Below are positions 45,416-52,790 of a stretch of 56,142 nucleotides of DNA, piece by piece. Location of the stretch: assembly GCA_030066045.1 (NCBI GenBank), contig JASJCJ010000017.1, positions 1-56,142 of the forward strand, in the 5' to 3' direction. This stretch comes from Calothrix sp. MO_167.B12 (GTDB lineage: Bacteria > Cyanobacteriota > Cyanobacteriia > Cyanobacteriales > Nostocaceae). Each line of letters starts with the position of its first letter. Position 1 is the first letter of the stretch. The position numbers and the translations under genes are program-made. The notes below the pieces were generated by a model that did no database searches, had not been told where the DNA came from, and was given only the letters and a program-made list of their open reading frames with translations.

Positions 45416-46687
45416 ATGACTCATTTTGGTATCCTCTGTCCCACAGCATCTGGTCATCTAAACCCCATGACTACCTTGGGATACGAACTTATGAGCCGTG
45501 GTCATCACGTCACCCTATTTGGGATAGTTGATTCTCAACCCAAAGCACTGGCAACTGGATTGAATTTCTGGGCAATTGGAGAGTCTGAGTTCCCCATTGG
45601 GGCAACTGCACAACTAATGAAACGAAGAGGAGAACTGAGTGGGCTTGCTGCATTACGATATAACTTCAGCTTGGCAAAACAGGATGTATCTGTGTCTCTT
45701 CGGGATTCTCCTATAGCCCTTAAGTCTGCTGGTGTAGAAGCATTGCTAGTAGATCAAGTATCAATCGAAGGAGGTACTGTTGCTGAATTTCTGAATATTC
45801 CCTTTATCAGCGTGTGTAGTGCCTTGCTGTTTAATCGAGAAGAAGGCGTTCCGCCTATCTTTACACACTGGGGCTACGACACAGGCTGGCGGGCAATTAT
45901 CCGCAACCGAACAGGTTATGCCTTCAGTAGTTTACTTGCTCAACCAATACTGGATGTAATAGCTGAATATCGCAAAAAATGGAACTTGCCTTCAAAATCA
46001 ACAGGCAACGATCTATATTCCCAACTCGCTCAACTGAGTCAACAACCTGCTGAATTTGAATTTCCCAGGAAAGAATTGCCTCAGTGCTTCCATTTCACTG
46101 GACCCTACAGTAACCCAGCCAGTCGAGAACATGTATCTTTTCCTTATGAAAAGCTGACTGGACAACCACTCATTTATGCTTCGATGGGGACTATACAAAA
46201 TCGCCTGCTGTGGATTTTTGAAAGGATTGCTGAAGCTTGCGTAGGTTTAAACGCTCAATTAGTCATTGCTTTAGGTGGGGGAGCTACCCCAGAATCTTTA
46301 CCAGAATTGCCGAGAAATACTTTAGTTGTTGGCTATGCACCTCAATTGGAACTATTACAAAAAGCAACCCTTACCATCACCCACGCAGGAATGAATACTA
46401 CTCTAGAATCTTTGAGTAATGGAGTACCAATGGTAGCTATTCCGATTGCTAACGATCAGCCAGGAGTAGCAGCGCGAATCGCTTGGACGGGTACAGGGGA
46501 GGTTGTATCCCTCGGTAAAGTGAGTGTGAAAAGGCTACAAAAGGCTATCAGACAGGTGTTAACTGAAGATTCCTACAAACAGAATGCTTTGAGACTTCAG
46601 GAGGCGATTCGTCGTTCTGGAGGGGTGAGTAGAGCAGCTGATATTGTGGAGCAGGTTGTATCTACGGGAAAACCCGTTGTTTGTTGA
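45416..46687 (+). CDS. GT1-family UDP-glycosyltransferase B (tandem paralog)
   Basis: A 423-residue paralog of the preceding gene, 39 bp downstream, with the same UGT signature in the C-terminal half. From about residue 200 (YSQLAQLSQQPAEFEF) to near the end I count only about 15 differences from GT A, and the DNA matches over long stretches. The first 195 residues differ at about half the positions. So the sugar donor is probably the same and the acceptor different. It is in the same run as the methyltransferase that follows. Confidence 0.87.
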   Translation: MTHFGILCPTASGHLNPMTTLGYELMSRGHHVTLFGIVDSQPKALATGLNFWAIGESEFPIGATAQLMKRRGELSGLAALRYNFSLAKQDVSVSLRDSPIALKSAGVEALLVDQVSIEGGTVAEFLNIPFISVCSALLFNREEGVPPIFTHWGYDTGWRAIIRNRTGYAFSSLLAQPILDVIAEYRKKWNLPSKSTGNDLYSQLAQLSQQPAEFEFPRKELPQCFHFTGPYSNPASREHVSFPYEKLTGQPLIYASMGTIQNRLLWIFERIAEACVGLNAQLVIALGGGATPESLPELPRNTLVVGYAPQLELLQKATLTITHAGMNTTLESLSNGVPMVAIPIANDQPGVAARIAWTGTGEVVSLGKVSVKRLQKAIRQVLTEDSYKQNALRLQEAIRRSGGVSRAADIVEQVVSTGKPVVC

Positions 46688-46730
46688 AACTAATGGCTAA
46701 GTTGTTTGTTGTTATATCGGTAATCTATTC

Positions 46731-47555
46731 ATGTCAACTTCAATTCCAGAAACCACGCTTCCCAATGGAATGAAAATATTTTGCTTGCGAGAAGAAGAAG
46801 TACCAATTCTTTACGAGCAAATCCAAGACTATATCAAACATGGAATCGAATTGCATGAAGGTGATATCGTCTTTGATGTAGGAGCCAATATTGGTTTGTT
46901 CACCCTATGGGTATATCAAAAGTGTCAGAAAAATGTGAACGTCTATGCCTTCGAGCCGATTCCCGCCATTTTTGAAGTGCTAAAGGCTAATGCTCAACGC
47001 TTTGATCCAGAAAAGATTAAAGTCTTTCCCTGTGGACTTTCCCACGAGTCTAAGACGATAACATTTGCTTATCATCCTAATGCCACAATGCTATCTACTG
47101 CACATCAAGATAGTTTGCCAGAGCTAAAACAGCAACTTAAACAGAGTGTCCTTCGTAATCTCAAAAACGCACCTGTCTCAGTTCGTTGGATTCGTTTCCT
47201 TCCTTCCTTTTTGCGATCACTGATTCTGGATATAAGATTAGAAAAAGCGTTTCAAACAGAACAGGTTACTTGCCAGCTGAGAACTGTATCGGAAATTATA
47301 CAAGAACACCAGATTAAGCAGATTGATTTGCTCAAAGTAGATGTCGAAAAAAGTGAGCTAGATGTGCTTTTAGGTATTGAAGAGCAAGATTGGTCAAAGA
47401 TTAAACAAATTGCTGTTGAAATCCACAATTTAGATCATCGACTCGAAAAGATTACGGCTTTACTCAAAGAACATGGGTTGAGCGAGATTACAATAGAACA
47501 GGAATCCATGTTAAAGGGTTCCAACCTTTTTAATCTATATGCCTTGCGACGATAA
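46731..47555 (+). CDS. FkbM-family methyltransferase
   Basis: A 274-residue SAM-dependent methyltransferase. Motif I is DIVFDVGANIGLFTLWVY, followed by NVYAFEPIPAIFEVLKAN. The later IDLLKVDVEKSELDVL is the FkbM signature. FkbM enzymes usually O-methylate sugars or polyketides. It lies 43 bp after GT B, so methylation of the sugar or aglycone is a reasonable inference. Confidence 0.88.
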   Translation: MSTSIPETTLPNGMKIFCLREEEVPILYEQIQDYIKHGIELHEGDIVFDVGANIGLFTLWVYQKCQKNVNVYAFEPIPAIFEVLKANAQRFDPEKIKVFPCGLSHESKTITFAYHPNATMLSTAHQDSLPELKQQLKQSVLRNLKNAPVSVRWIRFLPSFLRSLILDIRLEKAFQTEQVTCQLRTVSEIIQEHQIKQIDLLKVDVEKSELDVLLGIEEQDWSKIKQIAVEIHNLDHRLEKITALLKEHGLSEITIEQESMLKGSNLFNLYALRR

Positions 47556-47623
47556 TCTTCCTAAAATCTTCACTTTAGTCAAATATTCACACTAAACTAG
47601 AGCTAGGAGCAAGGCATCAGCCA

Positions 47624-48628
47624 ATGAAAAATCTTCAAGGAAAAGTCACATTAGTCACGGGTGCTACCAGGGGTATCGGCAAGGGAATTGCCGTTGGTTT
47701 GGGTGAAGCTGGTGCAACTGTATACATTACAGGTCGCAGCCTGGATAAATCAAATGCTGGTGACAAAATTTCCGGGTGTTTGCGGGATACTCAGACAGCA
47801 GTGGAGTCAGCAGGTGGTGTATGTATTCCCGTGCAAGTAGACCATAGTGATGATCAGCAAGTGCAACTGCTATTTGAGCGTATCCAAGACGAACAGGATG
47901 GAAAATTAGACCTACTGGTAAACAATGTATATGGGGGCGTGCAAGCATTGAAAGATGCCAATGGTAAACCCTTTTGGGAATTTGAGCCTCAGCTTTGGGA
48001 TGCTTGTAATAATGTTGGTCTTCGTAGTCATTATGTTGCCAGTATTTTTGCTGCCCGGATGATGAGTAAACGGCGACAGGGATTAATTTGTACCATTTCC
48101 TCTTGGGGTGGTCTATCTTATATTTTCGGTGCAGCTTATGGAGCAGGTAAAGCGGCGTGCGATCGCTTGGCGGCTGATATGGCTGTTGAACTCAAACCAT
48201 ATAATGTTACTTCTATTTCCCTGTGGCCTGGGATTGTGGGAACCGAACATATTTCCCAGATGGTATCTGAAATGGAAGACAAAAATGATACCGATGAAAA
48301 AGCTGGATTAATTAGCGATGCTCCGAAAGAGCCACTGCGCGATCGCTATAACTGGGAAACTCCTTTACTCACAGGCAGAGTAATTGCCAAACTTGCGGCA
48401 GAAACCAATATTATCCGCCGTACAGGGAAAGTACAAATTGTTGCTGAAGTAGCACAGAAATATGGACTTGTAGACCAGGATGGAAATCTGCCTGTATCCT
48501 TGCGTTCTCTGCGGTTTATACTGCCCTTGGCGATACCAGCATTGAGAAAATATTCATGGCTTATACCTAATATTAAAATGCCGTGGTCATTGCTACAGTT
48601 GGTTGCCCTGAGTTCACCTAAGATTTGA
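47624..48628 (+). CDS. Short-chain dehydrogenase 1 (DHRS1-like)
   Basis: A 334-residue classical SDR with a C-terminal extension. The cofactor site TLVTGATRGIGKGIAVGL is followed by an NNVYGGV variant of NNAG, and the catalytic Ser (TISSWGG) and YGAGK. These features match the DHRS1-like group. The substrate is unknown. The last ~15 codons recur as a remnant at 50241-50307, upstream of SDR 3. Confidence 0.88.
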   Translation: MKNLQGKVTLVTGATRGIGKGIAVGLGEAGATVYITGRSLDKSNAGDKISGCLRDTQTAVESAGGVCIPVQVDHSDDQQVQLLFERIQDEQDGKLDLLVNNVYGGVQALKDANGKPFWEFEPQLWDACNNVGLRSHYVASIFAARMMSKRRQGLICTISSWGGLSYIFGAAYGAGKAACDRLAADMAVELKPYNVTSISLWPGIVGTEHISQMVSEMEDKNDTDEKAGLISDAPKEPLRDRYNWETPLLTGRVIAKLAAETNIIRRTGKVQIVAEVAQKYGLVDQDGNLPVSLRSLRFILPLAIPALRKYSWLIPNIKMPWSLLQLVALSSPKI

Positions 48629-49013
48629 ATATAGCGGTTTGAAGTTGAAAGCAAGACTTCAAAGAAATTCAATAACTACAGATTTAGGTGCAATCTTGTC
48701 ACTAGGAGTATCCCTATGGCAACATTTCACACAAATGTAGTCGTAATTTCCCTTAGCCAGAACCTCTATAAATTCAAGACATCCATTTTTTCTAGTGAGG
48801 TAAAGAGGTAGGAGTTTAATATCACGTTCGCTTAATTACTTATAATTTCTGTTTGATTCACTTCAACTCTCTCTTACCCTCTCCTTAATAAGGAGAGGGT
48901 ACCGTAGGCGGGTGAGGTGTTATAAGTATTCATCCGCACATGATATAACAAGTACTTCACTCAATTACAAATGACTATATTTTGTAGTTACCAGACTCCC
49001 AAGAGGTTATTTT
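48629..49013. other. Gap with repeat F, copy 2
   Basis: A 385-bp gap. 48862-48936 holds repeat F in the opposite orientation to 37352, including a 25-base palindrome from ACCCTCTCCTTA and its complement. Nothing else recognisable. A GAGG ribosome binding site stands just before SDR 2. Confidence 0.6.
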
Positions 49014-49838
49014 ATGACTCAGCTACACGAAGCTGTTATTCTCATTACTGGTGCATCTGGTGGATTTGGACAGCAACTAACTCAACAGTTGTTAGAAGCT
49101 GGTAGCCGACTCATTTTAACGGATTTGGATGAAGATGTTTTACGCCAACGAGTTGAAGCAATTCAACATCAAGTTTCAACAGGTGAAGTTCTAGCAATAA
49201 TACCTGGCAATCTCTCTACCCGCAATGGTTGCGAAACCCTTTATCATCAGGTCAAAGCACTCAACATTCCCATTGATATTTTGATTAACAATGCAGGTAT
49301 TGGGATGTTTGGTCGCATGGATGAAGTTCCCAGCCAACAATGGGAACTTTTAATGCAAGTCAACTTACTCGCACCCATGCGCTTAAGTTCTTTGTTCGTT
49401 GCTGATATGATTGCCCGTAAAAAAGGTCATATCGTTAATATTTCTTCCTTGGCAGGTTGGTCCGCAGGTGCAGGAATGGCTCATTATGCAGCCAGTAAGT
49501 TTGGTTTGCGAGGACTCAGTGAAGGGCTGTTTAATGAAGTCAAGGCATACAATATCCGAGTTACTGCTGTTTATCCCTTCTTTAGCCGCACCCCAATTCT
49601 CCAGTCACAGAGGTATGGCACCCTAGCCAAGCATAACCAAGGTATTCCAGACTACATGGTAACAGACCCAGCAAAGGTAATGCAATCAGCAATTCGAGGT
49701 ATTGTCAATAATAAATTGCACGTATTTCCTGACGTTGCATCACAAACTATTCATCTTCTCAAACGATATTTTCCCGAGTTACTTGGGTGGATAAGCGACA
49801 CATTTGACAAAAAACTACAAAATGGTCAACTCCAGTAA
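49014..49838 (+). CDS. Short-chain dehydrogenase 2
   Basis: A 274-residue classical SDR: TGASGGFG cofactor loop, NNAGIGMFG, catalytic Ser in NISSLAGWS, and YAASK (about residue 158). It is closely similar to SDR 3 (roughly 80 percent by eye). AAGAGGTT stands about 8 bases upstream of the ATG, in the same context as that of SDR 3. The substrate is unknown. Confidence 0.9.
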   Translation: MTQLHEAVILITGASGGFGQQLTQQLLEAGSRLILTDLDEDVLRQRVEAIQHQVSTGEVLAIIPGNLSTRNGCETLYHQVKALNIPIDILINNAGIGMFGRMDEVPSQQWELLMQVNLLAPMRLSSLFVADMIARKKGHIVNISSLAGWSAGAGMAHYAASKFGLRGLSEGLFNEVKAYNIRVTAVYPFFSRTPILQSQRYGTLAKHNQGIPDYMVTDPAKVMQSAIRGIVNNKLHVFPDVASQTIHLLKRYFPELLGWISDTFDKKLQNGQLQ

Positions 49839-50416
49839 AGTGAAGGATTTTTAGGCATTACCTAATTTGAAAATAGGCAACAGGCAACAGGCAACAGGCA
49901 ACAGGTAATAGGTATTTTCATGATTGGTTGTGTACAAACGTTCATGAGAGACTAGCTTGAAAATGCTTGTTAGTTGTTAGTTGTTAGTTGATGGTTGACA
50001 GCTTAGGTGTGGGATTTTCCCGTGGAGGGCTAGCTAGAAAATAGGGAGGGAAGGAGTAGGGGCGGGGTTTCCCCGCCCAGAGTGAAGGGATTATTTTCAT
50101 GTTTGGTTGTGTACAAACGTTCATGGGAGAATAACTTGAAAATCGTTAAGAAACGAGTAGGGGCGCATTGCGTGCGCCCTTGAGGAGTTAATCACAAAGC
50201 ATTTTCAGATCCTTGGTTATGGGATTTTCCCGTGGGGGACTAATATGAAAAAGTCGTGGTCATTGCTACAGTTAGGTATCTTCAGTTCACCTAAGATTTG
50301 AATCTAGACATTAATTTTAATTAGTTGTAGGTGTTGAGATCCCCGACTTCCCGAAGAAGTCAGGATCTGCGACCCCGTGACAAAGTTTTCTGACTCCGAC
50401 TCCCAGGAGGTTTTTT
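49839..50416. repeat. Repeat-packed gap between SDR 2 and SDR 3
   Basis: Contains CAACAGG/CAATAGG heptamers (49872-49914), GTTGTGTACAAACGTTCATG twice (about 49928 and 50107), repeat E with TTGTTAG heptamers (49958-50020), a GGGGCGGGGTTTCCCCGCCC hairpin and GGGCGCATTGCGTGCGCCC (repeat D), the SDR 1 remnant (50241-50307) and a GATCCCCGACTTC / GAAGTCAGGATC hairpin (50338-50367). Confidence 0.7.
50241..50307 (+). pseudogene. Remnant of the SDR 1 3' end
   Basis: About 67 bases match 48569-48635, the last codons and stop of SDR 1. In frame it encodes SWSLLQLGIFSSPKI and stop, against PWSLLQLVALSSPKI and stop in SDR 1. It is the trace of a duplicated SDR1-SDR2 unit. Confidence 0.8.
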
Positions 50417-51241
50417 ATGACTCAGTTATATGAAGCTGTGGTTTTGATTACTGGTGCATCTGGTGGGTTTGGACAGGAATTAACCCGACAACTGCTAGAA
50501 GCTGGTAGCCGACTGATTTTAACAGATTTAGACAAAGTTGTTTTACGTCAACAAGTTGAGGCAATTCAGCATCAAGTTTCAACTGGTGAAGTATTAGCAA
50601 TTATACCTGGCGACCTTTCTACTCGTGAGGGATGCGAAACCCTTTATCATCAGGTCAAAGCCCTCAATATCCCCATTGATATTCTAATAAACAATGCTGG
50701 TGTTGGCTTGTTTGGTCGCATAGATGAAGTTCCCAGCCAAAAATGGGAGCTAGTAATGCAAGTCAACTTACTCGCACCCATGCGGTTAAGTTCTTTGTTT
50801 ATTGCTGACATGATTACCCGTAGAAAAGGTCATATTGTCAATATTTCCGGCATCGCAGGTTGGTCAGTTTTTGCGGGAATGACTCATTATGCAACCAGTA
50901 AGTTTGGTTTGCGGGGATTTAGCGAAGGGCTGTTTAATGAACTCAAAGAATATAATGTCAAGGTTACTGCTGTTTATCCTTTCTTTACCCGCACCCCAAT
51001 TCTGCAATCACAACGGTATGGAACTTTAGCCAAGAAGATTCAGGGTGTTCCGCAGTATATGGTAGCAGAACCTGAAAAGATAATGCGGGCAGCAATTAGA
51101 GGAATTGCTGATAACAAATTGCAGGTATTCCCCGATATCATCGCCCAGGCTTTTCATATTCTCACACGATATTCCCCCAGTGTAGTTGGATGGATTAGCA
51201 ACACATTTACAAAAACTCTAGAAAACCGTCAATTCCAGTAA
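50417..51241 (+). CDS. Short-chain dehydrogenase 3 (paralog of SDR 2)
   Basis: 274 residues, the same length as SDR 2 and collinear with it: TGASGGFG, NNAGVGLFG, NISGIAGWS (catalytic Ser) and YATSK. AGGAGG lies about 7 bases before the ATG. It is 10 bp from the flavin monooxygenase gene, so the two are almost certainly co-transcribed. Confidence 0.9.
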   Translation: MTQLYEAVVLITGASGGFGQELTRQLLEAGSRLILTDLDKVVLRQQVEAIQHQVSTGEVLAIIPGDLSTREGCETLYHQVKALNIPIDILINNAGVGLFGRIDEVPSQKWELVMQVNLLAPMRLSSLFIADMITRRKGHIVNISGIAGWSVFAGMTHYATSKFGLRGFSEGLFNELKEYNVKVTAVYPFFTRTPILQSQRYGTLAKKIQGVPQYMVAEPEKIMRAAIRGIADNKLQVFPDIIAQAFHILTRYSPSVVGWISNTFTKTLENRQFQ

Positions 51242-51251
51242 ACTTAAAAAT

Positions 51252-52580
51252 ATGTTGGACACTACCCTAAAGCATCTGATTATTGGAGCTGGTTTTGTGG
51301 GATTGGGTATGGCTGAGTCCCTTAAGACTGCGAATATTCCCTATGACCAAGTTGATGCCAGTGATAATATTGGTGGCAATTGGTATCATGGTGTGTATGA
51401 AACTGCACATATCATTTCATCACGCAAGATTACCCAGTTTACCCATTTCCCCATGCCGGATGATTATCCGGACTTTCCCAGTGCCGAAAATATGCGGGAT
51501 TACTTAAATTCCTTTGCTAATCATTTTGATTTACGTACAAATATTGAATTAAATCGTAAAGTTAGCTACGTAAGACCTGTTGAAGATAATCTTTGGGAAG
51601 TCACCTTTGAGAATGGCGAACAGCGAATTTACAAAGGGATTATCATTTGTAATGGTCATCACTGGTGTAAACGTTTTCCCAAGTTTCAAGGAGAATTTAA
51701 CGGAGAAATTATCCATTCCAAAGATTATAAAACTCCCCAACAGTTGCGCGGTAAAAGAGTTTTGGTAATTGGTGGAGGAAATTCGGCTTGTGATGTAGCA
51801 GCAGAGGCGGCTCGTGTGGGAGCGAAATCTGTGTTGAGTATGCGTGAGTCTGTGTGGTTTATCCCCAAAACTTTTGTCGGTATTCCAGTTTCAGATTTAA
51901 TTCAATGGTGGGTACCAGAATGGTTGCAGAGGTTCACAGCTTATTTAATTATTCTGCTAACCTTTGGTAGTTATAAAAGTTATGGTTTACCCGAACCTAA
52001 ATATCGAATTTTTGACAAACACCCTACCTTAAATAATGAAGTACCTTACTACATTAAACATGGCCGTATTACCTGTAAGCCAGGGGTGCGTCGTTTGGAT
52101 GGTAAGGAAGTTGAATTTGTAGATGGTAGTCGAGAAACTTTCGATTTAATTGTTTGTGCAACTGGCTTCCATGTGGCTTATCCATTCTTAGCTCCAGAAC
52201 TCCAACGAGTAGAAGGATCAATAGTAAAGTGCTATGGAGGCTCATTTCTGGAAGATTATAAAGGAATTTATTACCTTGGTTGGTCACAAGCTAGAGGGGG
52301 TGTTGGCTCACTTGTTTCCGCTTTTGCTCCAATATTTGCTCGTTTTCTGAAACTCCAGGATGAAATCAATATTCCTATGGGTTTAGTGTTCAAGGAAATG
52401 GGACAGCAATTACCAAAAAGTCATCTTGAAGATCCGCAAAAGATTTTTCGGGAATTAAAGTTAGTTAATTTCTTCTTTAATCGGATTGTGAAAAAAGCAC
52501 ATCAAGTTGATTCCCAGTATTCTCACTTTCGTAATATTCCACTACCCCCCTTGCTACAAAAATTAGTCAGTAGTAAGTAG
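51252..52580 (+). CDS. Flavin-containing monooxygenase
   Basis: A 442-residue two-dinucleotide-fold enzyme using FAD and NADPH. The FAD loop is LIIGAGFVGLGMAESL and the NADPH loop VLVIGGGNSACDVAAE (about residue 170). The FMO signature is FQGEFNGEIIHSKDY, ending in Tyr as in true FMOs rather than the Trp of Baeyer-Villiger enzymes. A TGF motif (CATGFHVAYPF) follows. It could hydroxylate or N/S-oxidise the cluster product. It overlaps functionally with the SDRs, which often handle the same carbonyl/alcohol. Confidence 0.88.
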   Translation: MLDTTLKHLIIGAGFVGLGMAESLKTANIPYDQVDASDNIGGNWYHGVYETAHIISSRKITQFTHFPMPDDYPDFPSAENMRDYLNSFANHFDLRTNIELNRKVSYVRPVEDNLWEVTFENGEQRIYKGIIICNGHHWCKRFPKFQGEFNGEIIHSKDYKTPQQLRGKRVLVIGGGNSACDVAAEAARVGAKSVLSMRESVWFIPKTFVGIPVSDLIQWWVPEWLQRFTAYLIILLTFGSYKSYGLPEPKYRIFDKHPTLNNEVPYYIKHGRITCKPGVRRLDGKEVEFVDGSRETFDLIVCATGFHVAYPFLAPELQRVEGSIVKCYGGSFLEDYKGIYYLGWSQARGGVGSLVSAFAPIFARFLKLQDEINIPMGLVFKEMGQQLPKSHLEDPQKIFRELKLVNFFFNRIVKKAHQVDSQYSHFRNIPLPPLLQKLVSSK

Positions 52581-52620
52581 GGGAGTTAGTTAGGATAACC
52601 GATTAAGTATCCAAGCTGGT

Positions 52621-52679
52621 AAACTGGGTTTTGAGGTGCTACAAACTCCAATTGAGTCGCAACCTCAAAAACCCGGTTT
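52621..52679. terminator. Bidirectional hairpin between convergent genes
   Basis: AAACTGGGTTTTGAGGT pairs with ACCTCAAAAACCCGGTTT in an almost perfect 17-bp stem with a loop of about 23 bases. It separates the monooxygenase gene from the convergent WD40-GTPase gene. Confidence 0.6.
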
Positions 52680-52790
52680 CAAAAAGGAGGAGTTCTAGCC
52701 CACATTCTGCAGGTGCGATCATAAATTTTGACCTGACTGGAAAGGAAAAGATGATATAGCTGTGTTGTCTGAATCTTTTACCATTTCTTC

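Noticed and set aside
48720-48800. Possible gene remnant after SDR 1 (ATGGCAACATTTCACAC)
   Set aside because: No frame stays open long enough and no family is recognisable.
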